A stretch of DNA of 64,000 nucleotides from Platynereis dumerilii. Its lineage: Eukaryota > Annelida > Polychaeta > Phyllodocida > Nereididae. The DNA is taken from positions 14,027,228-14,091,227 of the forward strand of contig JAPTHN010000002.1 in NCBI GenBank assembly GCA_026936325.1, in the 5' to 3' direction. The position numbers were made by a program, and so were the translations under genes. Numbering within the stretch: the first letter of the stretch is position 1; every line of letters begins with the position of its first letter. The notes below the pieces were generated by a model. That model was given only the letters and a program-made list of their open reading frames with translations. It was not told the DNA's origin and ran no database searches. Of this stretch, positions 20,501 through 32,587 are shown piece after piece.

Positions 20501-21910
20501 TTGGGGTTTGGTACGAAGTGGAAAATAGTACTCAAACTCTGCTAGACAAACAGTTGTATGTGGGAAGCTGATGATTTACCTGTGACTTCATATATATTGA
20601 GGACGGCTCTCCAGTAATCTAGTGTGAGCTGTGAGCAGGAATTTAAAAATGTATTTTGCCAGACTAGTTATGATGAAGGAAGGGCTATATGTCAGCCTTA
20701 TTATGAACAATGGTGAACATGTGTCAGCCTTATTATATTTTGCTGAATTTTCTACGCTGGAGTATGTGAGAAATTTTAAATTCAGTTTACTCCATCTACA
20801 TAGGAACGTCACGATACTTCGCATGTAGCATGAATGTAAAATTCAGCCTGAAGCATGATTACATATCTGAAACGCCTGTTTAGCCTGGGAATGTGGTAGT
20901 ATAGCTTTAATATAGGGAGGAAGTAATGTCTTCTGCTTCATTCTGTCTTGCCAATAATGCGTCATAACAGCCTACCAGAATGCAAAGCAAAACCGAGCCA
21001 AGTAGACCTCAACTTACTTGATGCTGGTTCCTTGGTAGTATATGGAATCTGTGCATATAGCAGTGCAGCTCTCTACTCATGTTGACAAGAAATACATGCA
21101 TCAAAGAAAATGAGTTTTGCTTTGATTTTGCTGTGTATTGCATAAACTGGTGTGTGGTTCACCATACTTAGTTCTATTTGGCACGATAGATTAAGCATTC
21201 ATTCAGGTCCAGGAGACAGCATTCTACTTTGTTAGCTTTGGTGTAGTTACCTTTTTTATGCATCAATCTCCAACATTTTGTTCTTCTTATCTTCTATTGC
21301 TGAAATCTGTTGATGCCAAAAGTTTGATAATGAAGGTGGACGTCTAGACTCTCTTATTGATTCTACCTCATTGTGTATATTTATAAGTACTATTTTTAAA
21401 AGATAAACAGGTTTCCTTGTGGAATAAGTCTCTTCAATTCTCATCTTGAACTGAACGATAAATATTTTTGGCAAATTGCCCTGACATTACTCTCGACACA
21501 GAGTGCTACAAACAGAGACCAAAAACAACTTATTTTGAAAAGTTCGAAGTGAACTTCAGTGATCATCATAAATTTTGTTATAACTGATAAAATCAGATAT
21601 TGACAAGACGCCAAATACACCAGCCCCATTGCTCTTTGCATTGAAGCATTTATAGCTCAGAATAGTATTGACCTTGATTTGACTTTTAGGGGTTATTATC
21701 CTATTACAATTGACCGCTATCCTATTTTTTCTGCAGTGCCAAGTGAGAAGTCACTGCATTGCCCTGTAGGCTGTAAAGTTTTCTTCCAAGAAAAATACTC
21801 CAAAAAGGAGGGAAAGAGTCAGGTTTGATTGACAGGCCCTTGGAAAAAGCCAACAGGCAGTCTGGCTTATCCACAGTCCCTTGAGAACGTTTTGACAAAA
21901 GGACTATCTT
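17600..21910 (+). repeat. Old, diverged copy C of the locally duplicated unit
   Basis: The same landmark blocks occur in the same order as in B copies but with many differences: the ATTCCCTGCAGCTGTGGCC to GACAATGCAGGATTC block (about 17830-17985), the GGATTGGCATAATCTTCAG to GATAGATCTC block (about 19285-19390), a block near 21270-21370 related to the B block around 14780-14890, and the GGACTGACAGG-type block (about 21660-21905). Between these the sequence is unrelated or too diverged to see. No conserved reading frame was found. Confidence 0.6.
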
Positions 21911-22289
21911 TAATTGGATGAAGGCACATATGAATGCCTTATGAATCTTGAATGGTTCTGAAATGAATAATAATGGTCTCTTTCAATACAAGTACAGACA
22001 GCCACTTTATGATACCTTCCTTTTGAGGAACAGTTGAGAGATGCTTTCTTTGGTTTATTGTTTTTTTCTCTTGAGAAAAGATCATTCGTATTACCCCTTG
22101 AGGCTTGCACTCTGCGGAAATTTCCCTTGAGGCTTGCGCTCTATGGAAACTTTAAAGTGCTTATCTAACTGTTTGGTTGTAATATAATTTACACTTCAAA
22201 ATGTATTTTAAGAAAATTCAAGTAATCTTTGGAACAACATTACCAGAGAGTGAAGTTGATCATCAACTTTTATCCAAGTCTAATACAGA

Positions 22290-22497
22290 AATCAGGGTCT
22301 TTGAAACTTATAAATCTGACAAAGCATCTCTGTGTAGAAAGCAAATTAGCCCCAATCCTATGCTATCTACACAGTGCTAGTTCACCGTAAGAGGCTAAAT
22401 CACACACCCTGACATTTAATCAATAGGCCACTTTGTTCCGCTGTTTGCAGTACAACTGTGAATTCTGACAGGGATGGATGAGAGTAAATTTCTAAGC
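22290..22497 (-). repeat. Right arm of the inverted repeat (empty site)
   Basis: Reverse complement of 16590-16631 joined to 17212-17375. It lacks the 580-bp insertion and so serves as the empty site for it. Confidence 0.8.
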
Positions 22498-23639
22498 ACT
22501 TTGTCTGATATTATTCCTCTTGAACTATTTTGTTGGTTCATTCTGTTTGTTGAATACATTTTTTTAGGAAAATCTGAGTAAAAAGTTTGTTATCATGCAG
22601 TTAGCAACCATGTTGGTGATGCATGCACAACTGTTGCAAGCAAGAGAATACATGTGCATGCTTCTCCTCTGAAAAAAAAAAACTAGACCGCGTAGGCCTC
22701 ATATTAATAACTTACCTAAGACTCTTAAAAGTCTATCTCTTCAACTTTGATGTCACCTCTACTCCTCCATCCCTGCTCTACCCACACCCACTGCATTTTG
22801 CATGAAGCTTCGTACTGACATTGCCTTTGAGTGTGGCTAATAAAATGCCTTGAAGGCCTCCCATATTTCTTACTAATCATCTTTTTCTACAGCCCTTTTC
22901 ACGAAATTCCTGCATGCATCTCCACGACGCCATTAAATGGACACTCACTTCACTTGCACCTACTTCCCCTGCTCTTCTCAGTGAGCCAATGTATTTCGGA
23001 GGGAGGGACAGCCACAAAAACAACAGCCTCAGCTCTCCTGGCTACACACCAAGCATTTTCGCGGCCTTTACATGTATGAATCAAAAGTTGCATCTGAATA
23101 AGACACAGAATCATTTACTTTGACACAAAAATACAGGTCTATAATACAACAGTAGGCCTTCATGTATAACACGACAATCATATCCCAATATGCACATTGT
23201 ACAAACACCCTGAGCTCCTGATCAGCCAGGACTTCATAACTTTATCACACTTCTAACATTCATTTCCACTGACTGATAATTCTCATGGTTCTAAGTCTCA
23301 AAATAATGTTCTACCACCAAGTACTTGCACAATTGCCAATGTCTCTACCATTTGATAAAATCTCAATGATGCATATCATGTTCGTAGCTTGCCTCATACA
23401 TCAAAGGATAGACATACATAGATAAATAGATACATAGCTACGCAGGCACTCAACTTTTTCCATTCCACTTCACTTTCATTTTTAATACAACTTCAATGCA
23501 TGCATGCCTAATATAACAACTATTTCGCTTTTATACAACCTTCACAATTATATCATAAAGCAAACATCCATGCACTTCAATAAATATCACATCAAATGCA
23601 TTCTCATGCCACCTGTCTCTCCAACGGGCATTCTAGTGT
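22498..23639. other. Stretch with no recognised gene
   Basis: AT-rich, with a short A run near 22672. A faint resemblance near 22700-22745 to the C-terminal tail of CR1/Jockey LINE proteins is too short to call. Nothing else is recognised. Confidence 0.5.
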
Positions 23640-25146
23640 CTCCTTATAGCTTGATTACATTGTCTGACATGTCACATGTCTGTGGTCCGTTGTACTGACA
23701 AAGACCTGTGTTAGCTGAGGCAAGCACTATAATTTGATCATTTGTTCCAGTTCCCTTAAGGCTGCTTTAGAGACCTTCAAGTTACAAGATGTATCCGCTG
23801 AGGGCATGGCAGGCTGAGGTCCTTCTACTGTTCTACTGCTCTCCATTCAAGGGACCCTCCCCTCAGCCTCATGGTCAAGTGGCGCGAGAAAGACCTATGC
23901 TTCCTTATGGCTGGGTTAAATTGTCTGTGGCACCAGAAACATTTGAAAAACTGTACAGTGATTGGTATTTGTCACTCTTGTTCCTCAGGCAATTTAAAAA
24001 CATAATTCCAGTAATATTTCTACAAACTCTGATAATAAAGAATGTGTTTGCTCAATATGACCAATACTGAAGACCTTTTAGCATTTAAAATAATTGAGAA
24101 CCATTTATAGCAGTTCAGTGCAACCCTTTTTGACATGATTCACACCCATTATATTAGTGGCCTGGAATTAGAGGTATTTTATACAGCTACCAGCAATAAG
24201 CAGGACAAGCTGCAGGTCATTCTCAGCAGCATGCAAGGAACCAATCAAAAGATTCAAAGGATGATCAGCCTTGACGCTGAAGAGAGTTGGTTCTTAATCG
24301 TGTACTCGGGTAGTTCTCTATAAAAGTGTACCGAAATAGAATGTTCGAATGAATTATTCATTCGTGATAATAGCAATTGAAGCACATAAGATGAAATGTC
24401 AAGGAGTGTGACAAAGGCACAAGAGTTGTAAAAGTGTGATATTTCCCTCTTCATTTCACATGCAAGGTCCATGCAGATTTGCAGATGCCAAATTCCGATG
24501 TTGTCTTCACCACCATTCTATAATGTTGCTACATGACTGCGAATGTTCATTTTCCTTTGACTCTGTTGGAGCTTTATGTCTGGGGTGATGACTCTAATGA
24601 GGAGATATCCAACATAAATCTCAATGCAGTCTGGAACCAGACTGCTGTGTTAATATTGTGATATCTTACTACGAACATTATGCTCCCTTCAACCCTTTGT
24701 GACTGAACAGTGAAGCTAAGTTGATGAAGAGGGACTTTTGACAGTCTGGTCTTAATGTTGAGTAAGATGAAAATATCCTGTTCAATCAATAGATATTCAT
24801 TGCGCTACAATGAAGTGTTAAGGCAGTCGTTCAAGGACATTAATGTATTATGTTGCTCATTCAGTGCTATGTATTATTAGCTGAATCTATTCTTGTCTGG
24901 CAATCTTGACCTGGATCTGGATTTTAAGGGCCATTAATGGCCATTATCCTATTACAAATGACAGCTATCCAATTTAGGGAGCTGCAGGAAGCTGTAAGAA
25001 GTCACTGCTCTGCCCTGCGAACAGAAAAGGAGTCTTTCCAGGCAGACTGCACCAATGAGGAGGGCATGGAGACCACATTTGACTGACAGGTCCTTGGAAA
25101 AGCCAGCCGAATGTCTGCCTGATCACCACAGTCTCCTTAGAAACAA
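23640..25146 (+). repeat. Short copy A2 of the locally duplicated unit
   Basis: Near-identical partner of 172-1434 from about 23736 on. The extra upstream part (from GTCTGTGGTCC near 23683) is shared with B copies. It has a private insertion of about 95 bp near 24380-24478. It ends at GTCGAC and continues without a gap into copy B2 at AAAAAGGACC, giving the A-B junction that is interrupted in the first pair. Confidence 0.85.
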
Positions 25147-26061
25147 GTCGACAAAAAGGACCTAACTCAGTTGGAAATGCGATCCTAGAAACCTTTATCA
25201 ACTAAAAGTATTTGCAATTCTGCATAATACTATTAATATTAATTCTAAGTGGCTCTTTGGCTTATGATATTAGGATATATATATATAAAATATTGTCTTA
25301 GGAAATGGTGAAACAAACAAATAAAAACACTACACTCTAGCCTAAGAGTCCAGCAACGATTAGAAAGTATCAATGGCAAAAAAAAAAACATTCTGGAGCA
25401 ACGTCGGGGCAATTGGTAAAATGCGCAATGAGGGTAATAAGGGTATCTTTAAATTCCAGTATGTCTAGTCATACTACATTTCGCTTCTTGGTATTGTTCA
25501 GTGCATTATTATTCAATGACTTCATGTGCCGTGATAGACTCTTAGTGGGGCACGGTCTCCTTTTGGTTGTTTCCATGCTTGCTTTGCTGTTGATTCATTC
25601 TCTCGTGGTTCATGATGCCTCATGATACACAACACTGGGATGTGTCTATGAATACAAATGAACCAAATGAGGATAGTGCACCGGCTTGGCTAAAGATGGT
25701 GAGATTGTAAGTCAATACTCATTGAGATGCATTGTACATGCAAAGTAGAGTATGCATACACAATGGAGGCAAAAGAGTTCTTCTGAGAAAAAGATCAATA
25801 TCTTCATCACAAGACTAAAAGGAGGGATCCTTATGATACTATATAATTTTCTTACAAGTATTAGATGGTGTAGGACTGTGGGCCTACATTAACCTAGAAC
25901 TCAGAACTCACTTATTTATGTCAAGCTTGCACAGTGTATAACTGTATTTGGATAAGAATGTTGAAATTCACTCCTTGTGATGTACCTTCAGTACAATGGG
26001 TGCTGTAGACATGGAGTCTATGCCAAATGCAAAAGTAAATCTTTTTGTCCCTGACTACAAT

Positions 26062-26804
26062 CTCCAGTGACTTAATGTAAAAATTAAGGCAAAAATTGCC
26101 AAAATTCCAATTTTTTAAATTCCCTGTGATGTTTTAAGCCACAGAATGATTGTTTCTTAAAAATATCCATGAAAATTAATTTTTTTTGTCTCATGCTGGA
26201 TATATTTTTGAATTCATGCCATTTCAGGGCATTACAGGCCCATAAATAGCCTATAAATAGCCATATTTGGCACCCAGCCCTGGCGCCACCCTATGGCAAC
26301 AGCTATAACAAAACAAATTTTTAATATTGTTTTCTAAGGCCTAAAAAACCATTTTTGTGGAGGGACAATTTTGAGATAGCCCCTTATTGGGCTAAAAATA
26401 GCCAAAAACTGGTTTTCCCGCCAAAATTTCAGCCTCGTTTTTGGCGGGAAAACCACGTTTTGCCTGTTTTTAGCCAAAAAAAGGGCTATCTCAAAATTGT
26501 CCCTCCAGATAATTGTTTTTGGAGGCCTCAGAAAACAATATTAAAAATCACTTTTGTTATAGCTGTTGCCATAGCGTGGCTCCAGGGGTGGGTGCCAAAT
26601 ATGGCTATTTATAGGCTATTTATAGGCCTATAATTGACTTAAATTGCATGAAAGTACAAATATTTCCAGCCTGAGACAAAAAGAATGTTATTTTTCATGA
26701 ATATTTAAAGGAAATTATTATTTTGTGCCTTTAAAGTTCACAGAAAATTGAGTAATTCAGATTTATGGTAATTTTGCCTAAATTTTTACATTAACTCACT
26801 GGAG
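26062..26804. mobile_element. 743-bp long-foldback MITE with a 2-bp AT target duplication
   Basis: The ends are CTCCAGTGACTTAATGTAAA and, as reverse complement, CTCCAGTGAGTTAATGTAAA. The whole element is a foldback: inner words such as GGAGGGACAATTTTGAGATA, AAATAGCCATATTTGGCACC and TTTGGCGGGAAAACC occur in both orientations around a centre near 26430. Copies B1 and B3 have the empty site (CTACAATGTTATGG). Comparison gives AT on both sides as target duplication. A 2-bp AT target is reported for ISL2EU elements, so that group is a tentative guess. An open frame across it arises from the foldback. Confidence 0.92.
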
Positions 26805-29457
26805 ATGTTATGGCACAATCTGCTGTGAGTGTATAGTGTATACAATGCAATATATATTGCACAATGCCTCCTTATAGCTTGGTTACATTGTCTGTGGTCC
26901 AGTATACTAACACAGACCTGTTTGCCAGGGCAGGCACTATAATTGGATCATTTATTCTAGTTCCCTGAAGGAGGCTTTAGAGACCTTCAAATTGCAAGAC
27001 GTATCAGCTGAGGGCATGGCAGGCTGAGGTCCTTCCACTATTCTATTGCTCTCCACTCGAGGGATATTTCCCTCTGTGTCCTGATCAGGCGTAGGCAAAA
27101 GGACCCATTCAAAATGATCAACAAAGGACTTACACAGGATTTCATTGTGATGTTTTTTAAAGTGTGATGTTTTTTAAAGTGTTAAATAAGCTTTTAGAGT
27201 CTGTTTGCAATTGATAGGGGTTATAGTGACTTTCTAAATCAAACAATTGCCTCAGGACTCAACATGAGCTAACCTGAAACTATCATAGCCTCAACTTGAT
27301 CTGATTCCATGCAGGTGTGCCTTGCTCCGTTGGGGGACATAACAGGCACTTCTCTCAAATTGTCTTAAAACTAGAGCCCTCTCAGGCGAATCTCAGAGGT
27401 CATAAACCCAATAAAACTTGTCAATGTCAATGAATGACAATGCAGGATACTTGAGTGAAGAATGATGGCTGCAAAACACCCCCCCCCCCCACTAACAAAC
27501 ACAAAATTACCAAACTTCTAGCATTATCGGCTCATCTGTCATTTAGTCCAAGGCAACAGAAAATTGTTCTGTGGTATAATGCAATGTAATAATTATTGGA
27601 AATCTACAGATTCACTATAAATAGATAAATTAAATTAAACAGGTCTTAATGGGATTAACACCTAAGTAATTGGAGGAACTCAATAAAACCAGCTGCAGGT
27701 CATTCTGAACAGCATGCAAGTAACCCATCCAAGACCTTGTGATGAAGAAAGTTTGTCTTTAATCATGCACTCAATGTCCAAGCAATTAAGGTATTGTGCA
27801 AGGGAACTGTCAAATCAATTATTCATTCCTGCTGTAATTATGGCAAATGAAATGCATGAGGTGTAACATGTCGGGCACTTTGCTGCATTGACCAGGCAAT
27901 TGACATTGAATTGACAAGTAAGGCAAAAACAAAGTAAATATACATGTAAGATCATTTTACTTTGGATCCAACATTTGTCCATGTAGAATTGCATATATAA
28001 ATTTATGCTGCATGTTGTTTTATTCAACAACTATCTACATAAAGGTACTTGGGTTACTTCCTATAGTTGTATGCATTTGCAACACAGGATAGAGAAGAGA
28101 GGAGAATCTCAGGAGATACATATTGTAGCAGAGGGAAGTAATGATCTCATTTCTCTTAAACTAGAAAAGGATGACTTTTATGCTACAACACAGTTAAAGG
28201 TCTGAAAAGAGTAAGTCTTCAAACATCATATTCTACATATTTATGAGTTTGGTTTAACACATGATGTGAAAGTTGAGGGGACTTCTGCAATCCAATAGAT
28301 TATGTACACACCATTGAGAGCCCTGAGGGATTGGCATAATCTTCAGTGCAATCCCTCGCTACTGGGTCAGCTTGAGGGTCCTTGACTTGCCCAAGATAGA
28401 TCTCTGGGGACACCAAGTACATTTCTTCCCTCAATACTTTCTTCTGCTTCTTTTCAAGAATATTCAATGCTGGTTATTTCTTATATCAGGTTTAAAGTTG
28501 ATATTTTCTTCTCAGCTATAACAGCAACATGAGAAGTGAATTGTCCAAAATGTTGTTTAAAGCAGTTTCAGTGATATTGTCACATGCTTATTGAAACTGT
28601 CATGAAAAGACAACGATATGAAGAACACTATTATTGCCACATATATTTCTTCTCTACATTGGATGAACTCTCAAGGATGCACGAATCTGAAATATATTAC
28701 TGCAGAACAGTGGGCCAAATTAGACATGATACACGGCATGTGAGAGGAATATAATTTCTGAATAAAGCAATATTGCGCATCAACAACACCTGTTTTGCCG
28801 TCATGTGTAGAGATATATAGCCTCAATAAAAAGAAGCAGCAGACAACACTGCCTTACTATATATAACAACCACCCTGCATGCAAGCAAAGTAGGCCTCAT
28901 CTTGTTGCCTGATTTTTGATTAACATTGGCAAAATGTGCCTTGTTCAGATCTCTTTATGGTAATTGGTGTGATAATTATAAGTAGTTATGAAGTATTGGT
29001 AGAAACCTGCGTAAGATCACTCACTTTTTGCAGTCCCAAGATATCCATTTTGGTCTCATCCAGCTCTGGCAGAAGGCTGAACCCTGCAGTGTTTGACTCT
29101 GATGGATGAAAAATCCTTTTTCATGCACCAAGCTCGCACATTTATGTAGCCTTATCATCTTCATCTTATATCTCTCAGAGCCAGAAGTTCTTGCGATGAA
29201 GGTCAGCACCCAGACTCTCATATTGATCCTGCCCCTCCCACTGTTCTTCCCTTACCAAACCTTTTATGACTTATGGAAATTGTCTAAGTGTGCCAAAGAT
29301 GTGGGCTTGAGTGTTCTTGGGCTTAAACATATTGTTAGACTTTAATTGAGCCCTAGGCTTGCTTGACTTGCAAACAGTATTAGAGGACAGTACATGTGTT
29401 GCTGTGAATGAGCAATTTTTGCATCCCATTTCTTGTTTTGTAACCAATTAAGATTAA

Positions 29458-30305
29458 GGGGGCTCGCTACTCATGTGAAATGGTAGTTAGCGCACATTCA
29501 CGCGCAGCCAGGCAGGCCCTATCTATGGTAACGTCACCACACCAGCAGAGCTCTACTGACACAGCATCAACATTTTTTGTAATTCTGATAATTCCGTGCG
29601 TCGGCCACTTCGTTTGCCACTTGCGCCACTTCTGTTGGGGTTAGAGACTTCTCGTTTAGAGCATAAGGTGCGCTATGAAGATGACTATAACCTGCCAGAA
29701 TTTCAGCTCTCTACTCTTAGTAGATAATTTTTGTAGGCGATTTTCGGCAAGCATGTCTAGTTTCTCAAAAATGACTTTGTTGCACAAATAAATGTTTATA
29801 TCAATTTCCAGGCCCGTAGGGCCGCATGTCTGTATCATAATTTTGTTCCTTACTTCATTTGGAAGCAAATGACAAAGAAATAAGAAATCCTGTCCCGTCA
29901 TTTTTTTTTAGCGCTATTGTTCATAAAAAAAATTAAATTTTCAAAATCGTAACTTTTAATCCGAACCCCCAGAAAAGTTCTTTAAACTAAATATATCATT
30001 CTGGAATTTTAATCAGCTTTTCCATAAAACTGTCCTCTTTAATTCCATGCTTCATTTAATAACATAGGATGAATGGCCAGTGAATGGCAGGGAAAACTTC
30101 ACAGCAAAAAAATTAAGAAAAAAATTGAGTTTTTCAGGTTTGCGTGCATGGACTGACTTTCTTTTACATAACCTCAAATATTTTGAAAGAAAGGCTGGTA
30201 GCTACCACTTTCGTTTATATATCCTTGCTATAAATAATATTTTGGATCATTTTAAACTATTTTTAAGAAATCCTATCTTGGAAAGTTCACGAGTATCGAG
30301 CCACC
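29458..30305. mobile_element. 848-bp TTAA-flanked non-autonomous DNA transposon
   Basis: Inverted ends GGGGGCTCGCTACTCATG (left) and GGTGGCTCGATACTCGTG (right, reverse complement), each bordered by TTAA (29454-29457, 30306-30309). The matching site in copy B3 (AAGATTATTAAAGTACTCG) is empty with one TTAA. TTAA targets are used by piggyBac and Kolobok elements. The GG start fits Kolobok better, tentatively. No transposase frame is seen. Confidence 0.85.
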
Positions 30306-31461
30306 TTAAGTACCCTTGTTATATTTTGCTCGGACGCGGTAACAGACTTTCTTATATTACCTACCAATTTGTTTATAGCCATTGTATCTGTACATGAAAA
30401 AAAGGTAGATGGATATAGATTGTTTATTTTTCAATTTCATAAACTAATATTAAATAAGTAAACATCCATCATCCAAACATTAGTGTAGTTTCTGTTTCTG
30501 GGCATAAGGCTTTGGAATCATCAGGAGTTTAGGTGTGACTTGGATTTTTCTATAAAGGTCGTATAAGCCTAGCCATTATCTTATTGCAGTTGACAGCCAT
30601 CCCATTTGGTGGACTGTAGTGCTCTTTGAGAGTCACTTCTCTTCCCTATGAGCTGAAAAGAAGTCTTTCTGGCCAGACTTCACCAATAAGGAGGGCATGG
30701 AGGCTACCTTTGACTGACAGGTCCTAAGAGACGGCAGCTGATCGTCTGCCTGATTATTTCTTATTAACGCTTGCTGTCCCAAGAGAAATTCTGCAGACGA
30801 AAAGACTGCGCTCACTTTGTGATGCATTGTACTTCAAAAGGAATTTCACTGTAAAGTCTTTCGTGAATTAAGACCTGAGGTCCATACATATTTCCAAGAG
30901 ACCTCATCCATCTCAAACTCTGTGGGCAGAGGAGTATTGACAATGGGAATCTGCAAAAGACTTGCATGTATATTTATAACAAAATCTAACAATCTTTGGA
31001 AGTTTGGTACTCAGGAATACCTCTTGTGTATAGTTAGCGGTGATGGACGGAAGCAAGGGTGGTAGGTATTGTTCAGTGCATTATTCAATAACTTGATGTG
31101 CCCTGATAGACTGATAGTGGGGCACGATCTCCTTTTGGTTGTCTCCATGCTTGCTTTGCTGTTGATTCATTCTCTCGTGGTTCATGATGCCTCATGATAC
31201 ACAACACTGGGATGTGTCTATGAATACAAATGAACCAAATGAGGATAGTGCACCGGCTTGGCTAAAGATGGTGAGATTGTAAGTCAATATTCATTGAGAT
31301 GCATTGTGCATGCAAAGTAGAGTATGCATACACAATGGAGGAAAAATAGTTCTTCTTAGAAAAAGATCAATAATATTATCTTCATCACAAGAATAAAAGG
31401 AGGGATCCTTCAATAATATTATATCATTTAATTTCTTACAAGTATTAGGTTGTGCAGGACT

Positions 31462-32587
31462 CACGGGGGGGGGGGGGAGATAATCATAAAGCGTTCTACT
31501 TGAGGGTACCCGTTCTTATTGAGTGGTGGAAGCGTTCTAATGGAGGGCTAAGAAGTAAGTGCCAGAAAAATGCCAGAAAAATACCAGAAAAGACAAAAAA
31601 ATGTTGTGGAAAGGAAATTTTTGTTATTACCATGGAGTAATGGATATTGTAGAGCATCATTATCTTGTGGTTTTATACTGTTTACCAAATCATAGAGTGC
31701 AATATAATGGGCACAACTTCGGAAAGTTCAGGGAAAAATTAATACTGCCGCCAATAATGCACAAATTTCAAAGCATTAGGCATTAAGTGGGATGACAAAA
31801 ATTGTCGATGGTACAGCAGAGACATTAATCATGACTTATATATAACTAAATGCAAGTCACTTTATCTGGGATAATAACCAAGGAGTTGAGTAGGGGAGAG
31901 TGGGGCCAGTTGAACCGGCAGGCCAGATGAACCACCCTTGATTTTTGACCAGGTGGAGCAGGGAACATACATAAAACCTTGTGTTAGACCTTATAAGGCT
32001 AGTCTTTTCCATGTAGTTCTTTTGGTAGAATTTGGTTATGAGATACATGGTAAGGGAACATTCATGCTTTTTTGGTTTTTTGGATGCAAATTTTAGTTTG
32101 TCACATTGAGATTGGAGCTTTCGTAGTATTTATTTTGAAAACTTTTCAAACAACGTTTTCATCTTTGTTCTCCCTGAAAGCTGTAAAAGTATACACACAG
32201 GAGAGCAATTGTAAAAGTTGGTTCAAGTGGCCCCACTCACCCCTACCTTTGCAGAAATCAGTGCATTTCACAGTTAAGTGGTAGCATTCTTATGGAGGAT
32301 GAGTGAAAGCATTCTTTCGGAGTGATAGAGAAGCAGTGTGAGAACAGTGACAGACCTGCATGGCATTGTGTGGCTCCAATCATTGAAAGTTGAAATGTTA
32401 TAATTGCAAAGATGGCACACAGGCCAAGGACTCTCTTTCTGGCACTCCACGAAGTGAGTATTTACTTCGGAAAAGGTCATATTTAGCAACAAAGCTAAAT
32501 TTTTTCACAGCCACTCAACAAGAACGCTTGCATTAACTAAATAAGAACGCTTACCCTCAAGGAGAACCTTTATGATTATCCCCCGTG
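31462..32587. mobile_element. 1.13-kb CAC-ended DNA transposon with a 5-bp target duplication
   Basis: Left end CACGGGGG (extended by a G run) then GATAATCATAAAG. The right end as reverse complement is CACGGGGGATAATCATAAAG. Both continue with TTCT.CTTGAGGGTA. GGACT flanks both sides and occurs once in the empty site of copy B2 (GTAGGACTGTGGG). CAC termini with a 5-bp duplication fit Transib, tentatively. It carries another MITE inside (31893-32243) and no recognisable transposase. Confidence 0.85.
31893..32243. mobile_element. 351-bp MITE nested in the CAC-ended transposon
   Basis: Inverted ends GGGGAGAGTGGGGCCAGTTG (left) and GGGGTGAGTGGGGCCACTTG (right, reverse complement), bordered by TA on both sides. 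The TA border suggests a Tc1-mariner-type target. There is no empty site to confirm it because only one host element is present. Confidence 0.7.

Larger units (their letters stand above)
25147..31053 (+). repeat. Long copy B2 of the locally duplicated unit
   Basis: Contains all B landmarks, including the tail block near 30570-30790. The part from GGTATTGTTCAGTGC (about 25488) to AAGCAAGGGTGGTA (31053) is tandemly repeated as 31054-36984. Without its two private transposons (26062-26804 and 29458-30305) the core is about 3.97 kb, matching the next copy. A short C run lies at 27479-27490. Confidence 0.88.

Noticed and set aside
22690-22750. Possible scrap of a CR1/Jockey LINE C-terminus
   Set aside because: Only about 15 codons of loose resemblance, not enough for a call.
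26355-26633. 92-codon frame in the foldback MITE
   Set aside because: Arises from the palindrome and has no transposase features.
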